This document shows positions 13,407-19,068 of a stretch of 20,842 bases of DNA, in pieces. Below the pieces are notes generated by a model. That model was not told the DNA's origin. It did not search any database and saw only the letters and a list, made by a program, of their open reading frames with translations. Made by a program: the position numbers and the translations under genes. Each line of letters begins with the position of its first letter. The stretch's first letter is position 1. Source of the DNA: a virus; the IMG/VR virus record IMGVR_UViG_3300021957_005119, positions 1 to 20,842 of that record; one strand, 5' to 3'.

Positions 13407-13715
13407 ATGAACACTACAGGAAAAGTTTTGTTGACAATTGCAGCAGTTGCTGCTATTACTATTGCATTCGGTGTTTCTGCTGTAAGAGCAGGACCAAGTT
13501 TTGAATTGAATATTGGTCCTAAAGGATTTGATTTTAGGATTGATAAAAATGATAAACATTGGCAAAGATATCGTCGTAGACAAATTTGTCATCGTAGAGC
13601 AAGACGATATTGCTCACATTGGAGAGAAGAATATAAGCATTTTCGTGACAGATGGTATCTGAGGCAATATAAATCTTGTAAAAAAGATTATATGTGGATG
13701 TGTAGAAACACATGA
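13407..13715 (+). CDS. Exported Cys- and Arg-rich small protein
   Basis: The 102-residue protein has a classical signal peptide: MNTTGKVLL, a hydrophobic core to about residue 24, and an AxA-type cleavage site VRA before Gly29. The mature part is about 74 residues and strongly basic, with stretches such as QRYRRRQI and CHRRARRYC and four cysteines (61, 69, 91, 99), enough for two disulfides. It is also rich in Trp, Tyr and His. A secreted cationic, disulfide-containing product is unusual in a phage early cluster; it may act on the host envelope or on superinfecting phage, which is speculation. Its own promoter lies upstream and it overlaps purS as ATGA. Confidence 0.75.
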   Translation: MNTTGKVLLTIAAVAAITIAFGVSAVRAGPSFELNIGPKGFDFRIDKNDKHWQRYRRRQICHRRARRYCSHWREEYKHFRDRWYLRQYKSCKKDYMWMCRNT

Positions 13716-13936
13716 AATATGAAGTGTATGTAACTTTAAGAAATGGTATTCTTGATAAAGCAGGTAATGCTGTTACCAAAGTCTTGAATGATAGATATGG
13801 TGGAGTAGAATCTGTTCGCATTGGTAAGATTATTCATATTGAATGTAATGAAAAAGATATTGATAAGATTGCCAAAGAAGTTACAAATGAAGTAATGGAA
13901 GATTATGAAATAAAGACGTGTAGCTCAATTGGTTAG
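13712..13936 (+). CDS. purS: PurS, subunit of phosphoribosylformylglycinamidine synthase
   Basis: The 74-residue protein has the PurS pattern: YEVYVTLRNGILDKAGNAV at the N-terminus, VESVRIGKIIHIE in the middle and MEDYEI near the end. PurS bridges PurL and PurQ in the complex that makes formylglycinamidine ribonucleotide in purine synthesis; cyanophages are known to carry pur genes. No purL, purQ or purM lies in this window, so it would act with host or distant phage subunits. The start overlaps the preceding stop as ATGA. The last eight codons (TCSSIG and stop included) lie inside the following tRNA gene, which starts at 13914. Confidence 0.88.
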   Translation: MKYEVYVTLRNGILDKAGNAVTKVLNDRYGGVESVRIGKIIHIECNEKDIDKIAKEVTNEVMEDYEIKTCSSIG

Positions 13937-13990
13937 AGTCATTCGCTCATAACGGATCGGTTGGGGGTTCAAGTCCCTCCACGTCTACCA
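13914..13990 (+). tRNA. tRNA with CAT anticodon (elongator Met or Ile2)
   Basis: A full 77-base cloverleaf with encoded CCA: acceptor AGACGTG pairs with CACGTCT, D arm GCTC/GAGT, anticodon stem ATTCG/CGGAT, loop CTCATAA with anticodon CAT, T arm GGGGG/CCCTC around TTCAAGT, discriminator A. The first acceptor pair is A-T and the anticodon stem lacks GGG/CCC, so it is not an initiator. It is either elongator Met or, if the C is modified to lysidine, Ile reading ATA, a codon common in this AT-rich genome. It overlaps the end of purS by 23 bases. Confidence 0.95.
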
Positions 13991-13991
13991 T

Positions 13992-14067
13992 GGTCTCCTA
14001 GCTCAATGGACAAAGCAACTGCCTTCTAAGCAGTAGGTTCCAGGTTCGAGTCCTGGGGAGATCGCCA
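13992..14067 (+). tRNA. tRNA-Arg (TCT anticodon)
   Basis: A 76-base cloverleaf one base after the previous tRNA: acceptor GGTCTCC/GGAGATC (one G-T pair), D arm GCTC/AAGC with one mismatch at the loop end, anticodon stem ACTGC/GCAGT, loop CTTCTAA with TCT, T arm CCAGG/CCTGG around TTCGAGT, discriminator G, encoded CCA. It reads AGA and AGG, the main arginine codons of many genes here, notably the endonucleases. Confidence 0.96.
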
Positions 14068-14083
14068 ATATAGGATATATTCA

Positions 14084-14302
14084 ATGACAACATTTCTGAT
14101 TATATATTCAATAATTGCATTAGTAACAACAGTATCATTGTTGTGTATTTTTACAGTTCATAATGGTTTATTTGTAACAACAAGAAACGAAGTTGTTAAA
14201 ATTCAATTATGGGCTTGTGTTGGTCTTATTTTGATGGGAATATTTTGGCCAGTGTTTGCTATTCTTGTTTTCATTGGTTGGATTATGGATATGAGAAGAT
14301 AA
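14084..14302 (+). CDS. Small membrane protein (72 aa)
   Basis: Two strong hydrophobic segments are visible, about residues 3-25 (FLIIYSIIALVTTVSLLCIFTV) and about 42-67 (LWACVGLILMGIFWPVFAILVFIGWI), with a short polar link containing TRNE between and a basic end MRR. It starts 16 bases after the tRNA-Arg with TAGGA at 14071-14075. It overlaps the next gene by one base. No family is recognised; membrane location is clear. Confidence 0.7.
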   Translation: MTTFLIIYSIIALVTTVSLLCIFTVHNGLFVTTRNEVVKIQLWACVGLILMGIFWPVFAILVFIGWIMDMRR

Positions 14303-14523
14303 TGGATGGTATAGTTACAAATCGTAAATATAAACAATTACTTTCACCAAACCCATTTGAAATAGAATACAAAAATGAAATTGTTGATGGTAAAAAACAC
14401 GTTGTTGGATATATGAGTTGTAAAGAATGTGGTAGATATTTTGGTAAATCTTTATCAACAGATGAAATGGAAGATTGTCATAGTAATTGTATGGTCACAA
14501 AATCATTAACGATAACTGCTTGA
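14302..14523 (+). CDS. Small putative zinc-binding protein (73 aa)
   Basis: I place the start at ATG 14302, overlapping the upstream TAA by one base; an earlier in-frame start would lie deep inside the membrane-protein gene. The product has Cys40 and Cys43 in SCKECGRYFG and Cys59/Cys63 in EDCHSNC, a spacing consistent with one zinc site. The rest is basic and Asn/Tyr-rich. Function unknown. Its stop overlaps the -35 box of the hsp20 promoter. Confidence 0.65.
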   Translation: MDGIVTNRKYKQLLSPNPFEIEYKNEIVDGKKHVVGYMSCKECGRYFGKSLSTDEMEDCHSNCMVTKSLTITA

Positions 14524-14548
14524 CATTTCCTTATAAAAATGTTATACA
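14520..14548 (+). promoter_or_regulatory. Sigma70-like promoter for hsp20 (TTGACA-N17-TATACA)
   Basis: TTGACA at 14520-14525 overlaps the upstream stop; TATACA at 14543-14548 is 17 bases on, with two mismatches to TATAAT. Transcription would start near 14555, close to or inside the hairpin at 14552-14574, and the leader would carry AAAGGAG at 14591-14597. Confidence 0.55.
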
Positions 14549-14551
14549 TAG

Positions 14552-14574
14552 TATGTCAGTGAGTTACTGACATA
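14552..14574 (+). promoter_or_regulatory. Leader hairpin upstream of hsp20
   Basis: A perfect 9-bp stem (14552-14560 with 14566-14574) closes a 5-base GAGTT loop. It is followed by ATTTTCTT, a weak T-rich run, so it could be a weak terminator for the upstream genes, a 5' stabilising hairpin of the hsp20 mRNA, or both. The binding site at 14591-14597 is not part of the stem. Confidence 0.45.
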
Positions 14575-14602
14575 TTTTCTTGCTTAAACAAAGGAGAAAC
14601 AA

Positions 14603-15040
14603 ATGACTAAAAACGATCCACTATTTAAAGCTTTCACAGTTGGTTTTGATGAGATGTTTAATCGTGTTCAAAGCTTGAACACAGATTATTCAAAAGCAAT
14701 GTATTCATTCCCTCCCTATAATATTGTTAAGTTAGACGAAAACAAATATAGGGTTGAAGTGGCAGTTGCTGGTTTCTATAAAAATGAATTGGAAGTTGAA
14801 GTGAAGGAAAATACTCTAGTTCTTTCTGGTAAATCTAAGAATGATGAATCAGAAAACTTTGTTCATAAGGGTATTGCCAATCGTGCATTCAAACGATCTT
14901 TTGAACTTGCTGATACTGTAGAAGTTCAAAGTTCGGAATTAACTAATGGTATGTTGAAGGTATTTTTAGAAAACATTATTCCAGAAAGTCGTAAACCTAA
15001 AAAGGTTGACATTACTGAACCTGTTCCTGAAAAGGAATAG
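14603..15040 (+). CDS. hsp20: Small heat-shock protein (Hsp20/IbpA type)
   Basis: The 145-residue protein is an ATP-independent chaperone that holds unfolded proteins. It shows the IbpA-like layout: FPPYNIVKLDENKYRVEVAVAGF at about 36-58, NTLVLSGKSKN at 70-80, GIANRAFKRSFELAD at 90-104, and NGMLKVFLENIIPESRKPKKVDI at 115-137, the closing alpha-crystallin motif with the C-terminal tail. T4-like marine phages commonly carry one, probably to help capsid or replication proteins fold. It has its own promoter and a clear AAAGGAG, and is followed by a terminator at 15067. Confidence 0.95.
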   Translation: MTKNDPLFKAFTVGFDEMFNRVQSLNTDYSKAMYSFPPYNIVKLDENKYRVEVAVAGFYKNELEVEVKENTLVLSGKSKNDESENFVHKGIANRAFKRSFELADTVEVQSSELTNGMLKVFLENIIPESRKPKKVDITEPVPEKE

Positions 15041-15048
15041 ATATATTC

Positions 15049-15056
15049 TATAAATA
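15049..15056 (+). promoter_or_regulatory. T4-type late promoter (TATAAATA) upstream of a terminator hairpin
   Basis: An exact TATAAATA in the gap after hsp20, in the same local context (ATTCTATAAATAG) as the one at 16780. Initiation about six bases on (near 15062) would place the hairpin at 15067-15098 at the very 5' end of the transcript, ahead of the zinc-ribbon gene at 15124. Confidence 0.65.
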
Positions 15057-15066
15057 GTTAATAGTG

Positions 15067-15103
15067 AAGAACCTTATTGCCTTTGTAATAAGGTTCTTTT
15101 TTT
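15067..15103 (+). terminator. Intrinsic terminator after hsp20
   Basis: A 12-bp perfect stem (15067-15078 with 15087-15098, core GAACCTTATT/AATAAGGTTC) with an 8-base loop, followed by a run of T that begins in the 3' arm and reaches 15103. It ends the hsp20 transcript. Confidence 0.85.
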
Positions 15104-15123
15104 ATCAAACGAAAGGTATTAAT

Positions 15124-15261
15124 ATGTCTGATATCAAAGAAGGATGGAAGTGTCCTGTTTGTAAGAAAGTATTTGCACCAACACAGAAAATGTGTAAAAA
15201 ATGTTCCAAAGTAGAATCTACAAATAATCCTGAAGATTCTAAAATATTTCTACAAGATTAA
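15124..15261 (+). CDS. Small zinc-ribbon protein (45 aa)
   Basis: I start at ATG 15124, which has GAAAGG at 15110-15115 upstream; any earlier in-frame start lies in the terminator. The product MSDIKEGWKCPVCKKVF... has two CxxC pairs (Cys10/13 and Cys24/27), a textbook one-zinc rubredoxin-like ribbon, then a polar tail. Such small ribbons often bind nucleic acid or partner proteins. An exact late promoter lies upstream at 15049, so it may be expressed late. Confidence 0.7.
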   Translation: MSDIKEGWKCPVCKKVFAPTQKMCKKCSKVESTNNPEDSKIFLQD

Positions 15262-15283
15262 TATTGACAAAAGGAATAAAGTA

Positions 15284-15511
15284 ATGTATGATGATAGAGT
15301 AAAGTTAACGAATATAAAAATAGTACCTGAAGAAACCATCATACAATGTGCAAAAGATCTTTCCAATGAACAAAGAAATACTTTTGAGGATTTGCTAGAT
15401 GAAGCATATTATTTTAGGATGGTAGGACTTTCACCTGTTTTTATTACTACATCTAATATGAAGAATTTATTTGTAACTTCTAAAGAAAAACTTAGAAAAG
15501 AATATCACTAG
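15284..15511 (+). CDS. Hypothetical protein upstream of DNA polymerase (75 aa)
   Basis: The ATG at 15284 has AAGGAA at 15271-15276. The product MYDDRVKLTNIKIVPEETIIQCAKDLSNEQ... is a mixed helical/strand protein with no known motif and no membrane segment. It is followed by the polymerase N-half after ten bases. A TTGACA (15264-15269) with TATGAT (15287-15292) at 17-base spacing overlaps the start codon; if real it would serve the polymerase rather than this gene. Confidence 0.65.
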   Translation: MYDDRVKLTNIKIVPEETIIQCAKDLSNEQRNTFEDLLDEAYYFRMVGLSPVFITTSNMKNLFVTSKEKLRKEYH

Positions 15512-15521
15512 AAAGATCTAA

Positions 15522-16775
15522 ATGTCCAAATTCTATACGAATGTTTTCTCTCGGGGGAACAAGGTTTACGTTCGTGGATATGAGAACGGTAAAGCATTTC
15601 AAAAATATGAATATTATAAACCATATTTGTTTGTTGATGACAAGGATGGTAACTATAAAACTGTAGATAAAAAACCAGCTTCAAAGATAATGTTTAACAG
15701 CATTTCTGAAGCAAGAGAATTTGTCAGCAAATATAAAGATATACAAAATTTCAACTATTATGGGTTGGAGAATTTTCAGTATTTATATATCTATGATAAT
15801 TATTCTGGTGATGTGCAATATGATCCATCAAAGATGTCTGTTGTATCTCTTGATATTGAATGTATTGCCGATCAAGGATTTCCAGATATACAACTAGCAG
15901 ATAAAGAAATAACTGCCATCACCATCAGAAAGAATAAATTGAATTTGGTGTTTGGCTGTGGTGAGTTTGTAACTGATGATCCCAACACAAAATACTTTAG
16001 ATGTAAAGATGAGAAAGAACTTCTTTATAAGTTTGTTGATATTTGGAATCGTCCTTTTGTTAAACCAGATATTATAACTGGTTGGAACATAGAGTTTTTT
16101 GATATTCCATATCTAATAAACCGTATTCGTAATATCTGTGGTGAAGATCTTGCAAAGAATTTGTCTCCTTGGAGAATGATTAATGAAGGCAAGGTTCATT
16201 ACAAAGGCAAAGAGAATCAAAATTTTGTTCTGGTGGGAATATCAACACTTGATTATTACCAGTTATATCGTAAGTTTACTTTTGGTAATCAGGAGAGTTA
16301 TAAACTTGACTATATTGCATCAGTAGAACTTGGTGAGAAGAAAATTGATTATTCTGAATATGGTTCTTTGTTAGAATTGTATAAGAATAATTTTCAAAAG
16401 TTTATTGAATATAATATTCACGATGTTGTTCTTGTTGATAGGTTGGAAGAAAAACTTAAGTTTATTGAACAAGTAATGGCACTTGCATATGATGCAAAAG
16501 TAAACTTTGTTGATACTCTTACAACAGTTCGACCTTGGGATGTTATTATTCACAACTACCTATTGGATAGAAAAACAGTTGTACCTAAACTTGTCATAAA
16601 AGATAATAATGAAAGTTTGGTTGGTGGTTTTGTGAAAGATCCAAAAGTTGGTATGAGTGAATGGGTTGTATCTTTTGATGTCAACAGTATGTATCCAAAT
16701 TGTATTATTCAGAATAATATAGGTCCTGAAACAAGAGTAACAAAAAAAGATTTACTTAGTATGTTAAGTGAGTGA
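15522..16775 (+). CDS. 43A: DNA polymerase gp43, N-terminal half (exonuclease and motif A)
   Basis: This 417-residue product is the N-terminal half of a T4-type family B polymerase. The 3'-5' exonuclease is complete: Asp111 and Glu113 in SLDIECIAD (Exo I), TGWNIEFFDIPYLINR (Exo II) and NIHDVVLVDRLE (Exo III). Polymerase motif A, FDVNSMYPNCI, follows near the end. The frame stops at 16775, soon after NNIGPETRVTKK, which corresponds to NISPET in T4. The remaining palm, fingers and thumb are on a separate gene at 17484. No intein or intron boundary is visible, so the enzyme is presumably assembled from two chains. GAAAG precedes the start. Confidence 0.93.
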   Translation: MSKFYTNVFSRGNKVYVRGYENGKAFQKYEYYKPYLFVDDKDGNYKTVDKKPASKIMFNSISEAREFVSKYKDIQNFNYYGLENFQYLYIYDNYSGDVQYDPSKMSVVSLDIECIADQGFPDIQLADKEITAITIRKNKLNLVFGCGEFVTDDPNTKYFRCKDEKELLYKFVDIWNRPFVKPDIITGWNIEFFDIPYLINRIRNICGEDLAKNLSPWRMINEGKVHYKGKENQNFVLVGISTLDYYQLYRKFTFGNQESYKLDYIASVELGEKKIDYSEYGSLLELYKNNFQKFIEYNIHDVVLVDRLEEKLKFIEQVMALAYDAKVNFVDTLTTVRPWDVIIHNYLLDRKTVVPKLVIKDNNESLVGGFVKDPKVGMSEWVVSFDVNSMYPNCIIQNNIGPETRVTKKDLLSMLSE

Positions 16776-16776
16776 A

Positions 16777-16815
16777 TTCTATAAATAGATTAGGATAATA
16801 ACCACATTTATAGAA
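16777..16815 (+). promoter_or_regulatory. RNA hairpin over the GIY-YIG gene ribosome binding site
   Basis: Bases 16777-16786 pair perfectly with 16806-16815 (10 bp) around a 19-base loop. The 5' arm starts one base after the polymerase N-half stop, and the 3' arm runs into the AGAAAG binding site (16812-16817) for ATG 16826. The late promoter lies within the 5' arm, so late transcripts would lack it. The pairing is seen; repression is inferred. Confidence 0.7.
16780..16787 (+). promoter_or_regulatory. T4-type late promoter (TATAAATA)
   Basis: An exact late-promoter octamer between the polymerase N-half and the endonuclease gene. Expected initiation near 16793 falls in the hairpin loop, so the late mRNA would leave the ribosome binding site free. 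Confidence 0.75.
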
Positions 16816-16825
16816 AGATTTTAAT

Positions 16826-17491
16826 ATGAAAGAATGTTTTGTTTATGGGTTGTACGACCCAAATACAAATGAAATTTTTTATGTAGGAAAAGGATCAGGA
16901 TATAGAGATAAGTGTCACTTAAAACCTAGTTCTTGGCAAGAACCAAAAAAAACTTGTAATCCTTTTCTTTATTATAAAATAAAAAATCTAATGGAAAATA
17001 ATACACCACCTGAAACAAAAAAATTAAAAGAAAATTTATCTGAGGAAGAAGCATATCAATATGAAAATGAACTTATAAAAAAGCATGGAAGAAGGTTTTC
17101 TGAAGAAAATGGGAAACTTTTTAATATATCAGAATATAAAGGGGGTTCTAACATTGGTATCTCTAAACCATGGACAGATGAAAGATTAAAAAAACATATT
17201 GAGCAATCAAGAAAAAAAAGAAAGTATGATCCAGAATATGAAGAACTTTATGATGATTACATAATTCAAAGAAAAACTAGAAAGGAAATAGCAAAAGAAA
17301 ATGGATGTAGTGAAGTTTTAGTAAAAAAAAGATTATCTGAATTAGGAATATTTAAACCAAAAGAAAAACAATATCCAAAAAAGAGAAAATTTTCTTGTAA
17401 AAAATGTCAAAAGATGATATATGTACCAAAATCATGTAATACTAAAAAATATTGTTCTAGAAATTGTTATTTAGAGGATAGATATGGATAA
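16826..17491 (+). CDS. GIY-YIG homing endonuclease splitting the polymerase gene
   Basis: The 221-residue protein has a GIY-YIG nuclease domain (CFVYGLYDP at 4-12, IFYVGKG at 17-23, and the metal-binding glutamate in YENELIKKHG at about 79-88), a basic linker, a helix-turn-helix (about 148-175, RKTRKEIAKENGCSEVLVKKRL), and a C-terminal zinc finger (Cys191, Cys194, Cys204, Cys210, with Cys214). This is a typical homing endonuclease with a modular DNA-binding tail. Arginine codons are almost all AGA/AGG, while the flanking polymerase halves mix in CGT. It is free-standing: it ends in ATGGATAA, overlapping the C-half start by 8 bases, which leaves no space for an intron 3' end. Confidence 0.9.
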   Translation: MKECFVYGLYDPNTNEIFYVGKGSGYRDKCHLKPSSWQEPKKTCNPFLYYKIKNLMENNTPPETKKLKENLSEEEAYQYENELIKKHGRRFSEENGKLFNISEYKGGSNIGISKPWTDERLKKHIEQSRKKRKYDPEYEELYDDYIIQRKTRKEIAKENGCSEVLVKKRLSELGIFKPKEKQYPKKRKFSCKKCQKMIYVPKSCNTKKYCSRNCYLEDRYG

Positions 17492-18812
17492 AAAAGAGGC
17501 AATAGAATTCTTACTACAGAATATGTCAGAAAATTCTGTTGTCAATGGTGTTACCCCAGAAAGTATATTGAAAAATGATATAGATCCTAGAATATTAGAT
17601 GCCTGTAAAATATTAAATTTTACGATTACTGCCAATGGAACTTTATATAAAAATGAAAAACAAAGTTTTTTTGGTGAAATAGTTCAAAAAATGTATAACA
17701 GTCGTCAAAAATATAAACAAGAAATGATTGAAGCAAAGAAGAAATTTGAAATTTCTAAATCTGTTAAAGATTTAAATGATGTTTCTAAGTTACACAATCT
17801 TCAACTGGCAAAAAAAATTCAATTAAATTCTTTGTATGGTGCTATTGCAAATGTTTATTGTAGATGGCACAATTTTCATCACGCAGAATCTATTACTAAG
17901 TCTGGGCAACTTTCTATTCGTTGGATTGAAAAACGAATGAATGAGTTTATGAATAAAATGTTAAAGACTGATAATGTTGACTATGTTATAGCATCTGATA
18001 CAGACTCAATCTATATTGAAATGAAAGAACTTGTAAAACGAATTGATGTAAATGATGATGTCAAGATTGTGTCAGCAATAGATCAATTTTGTGAGCAGAA
18101 GATTCAACCATATCTTGACAAATGTTATCAAGAACTTGCTGATTATATGAATGTATATCAGCAGAAGATGTTTATGAAACGTGAAACTATTGCTAATAAA
18201 GGCATTTGGAAAGCAAAGAAGATGTATATTCTAAATGCTTGGAATGTTGAAGGTGTTCAATATGATTCACCTAAGTTAAAAATGCAGGGTATTGAAGCAG
18301 TTCGTTCATCAACACCACAGGTTTGTAGAGAATATATTCGCAAAGCACTTGAGATTATTATGAATGAAAGCGAAATATCTTTACAAAACTATATCTCACA
18401 AATAAGAGAAGAGTATAAAAATCTTCCATTTGACGATATTGCTTTTCCTCGTGGAGCAAATAATGTTGACAAATATTATGATAGAAGTCGCATATATGTG
18501 AAAGGAACACCCATTCACATTAAAGCATCTTTGTTGTATAATAATTTGCTGAAAAAGTATGGATTGAGAAATCTACAACCAATAATGAGTGGTGATAAAA
18601 TTAAGTATTGTTATTTAAAACTACCAAATAAAATACAAGACACCGTAATTTCTAACCTAGATAATTTGCCTGATGAGTTGGGATTAAACCAATATATTGA
18701 TTATGAAAAACAATTCGATAAATCTTTTATAGAACCACTAAAATCTATTACAAGTATTATTAGGTGGGATTATGAGAAGAAACTAACATTGGAGGATTTT
18801 TTTAATGTCTGA
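17484..18812 (+). CDS. 43B: DNA polymerase gp43, C-terminal half (motifs B and C)
   Basis: The 442-residue product supplies the fingers, rest of the palm, and thumb: motif B KKIQLNSLYGAIANV at about 110-124, motif C ASDTDSIYIEM with Asp172 and Asp174, then the KxY-type KKMYILNAW region. NGTLYKNEKQSFFGEIVQKMYNSRQKYK near 51-78 matches the T4 stretch after the palm start. With the 417-residue N-half the total is 859, close to T4 gp43 (898), so little or nothing is missing. GAGGA at 17475-17479 gives it its own binding site, so it does not need endonuclease translation. The C-terminal LTLEDFFNV could be the clamp-binding tail. Confidence 0.93.
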   Translation: MDKKEAIEFLLQNMSENSVVNGVTPESILKNDIDPRILDACKILNFTITANGTLYKNEKQSFFGEIVQKMYNSRQKYKQEMIEAKKKFEISKSVKDLNDVSKLHNLQLAKKIQLNSLYGAIANVYCRWHNFHHAESITKSGQLSIRWIEKRMNEFMNKMLKTDNVDYVIASDTDSIYIEMKELVKRIDVNDDVKIVSAIDQFCEQKIQPYLDKCYQELADYMNVYQQKMFMKRETIANKGIWKAKKMYILNAWNVEGVQYDSPKLKMQGIEAVRSSTPQVCREYIRKALEIIMNESEISLQNYISQIREEYKNLPFDDIAFPRGANNVDKYYDRSRIYVKGTPIHIKASLLYNNLLKKYGLRNLQPIMSGDKIKYCYLKLPNKIQDTVISNLDNLPDELGLNQYIDYEKQFDKSFIEPLKSITSIIRWDYEKKLTLEDFFNV

Positions 18813-19056
18813 TGAAGATATCTATGATTTCGGTTTTAGTTTAATGTCTGAAGATGAAATCAAAATAGAAGAAGAGAAACTTAAAAAAGTAGTTGAGAAT
18901 GAATCGCATAAACTGAATAAAGTAAGAGAAATGATTATGCCGCTTCTCAAAAATTTAATGAAAGAACCACAAAAGGAATATATTTATTGGCCGGATAGAA
19001 AAGAAAGAGTAGAACTTTTTATAAAAGAATTAGATAAGTTTATAGATTCACATTGA
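18805..19056 (+). CDS. Small conserved protein upstream of uvsX (83 aa)
   Basis: The protein starts MSDEDIYDFGFSLMSEDE, then a charged helix, then MIMPLLKNLMKEPQKEYIYWPDRKERVELFIKELDKF. This pattern (acidic IYDFGF start, helix, YIYWPxR) recurs just upstream of uvsX in T4-like marine phages, as I recall. It overlaps the polymerase stop by 8 bases, has GGAGGA at 18791-18796, and lies 12 bases before uvsX. Function unknown; the fixed position suggests a replication or recombination accessory. Confidence 0.8.
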   Translation: MSDEDIYDFGFSLMSEDEIKIEEEKLKKVVENESHKLNKVREMIMPLLKNLMKEPQKEYIYWPDRKERVELFIKELDKFIDSH

Positions 19057-19068
19057 CTGGAGAAAGAT

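Noticed and set aside
15264-15292. TTGACA-N17-TATGAT overlapping the start of the 75-residue gene
   Set aside because: The -10 box covers the start codon, so it could not express that gene; it might serve the polymerase, but evidence is thin.
16776-17491. Group I intron in the polymerase gene carrying the GIY-YIG endonuclease
   Set aside because: The endonuclease frame runs into the C-half start with an 8-base overlap, and the N-half stops before the gap, so there is no space for the intron's 3' core and no clean exon junction.
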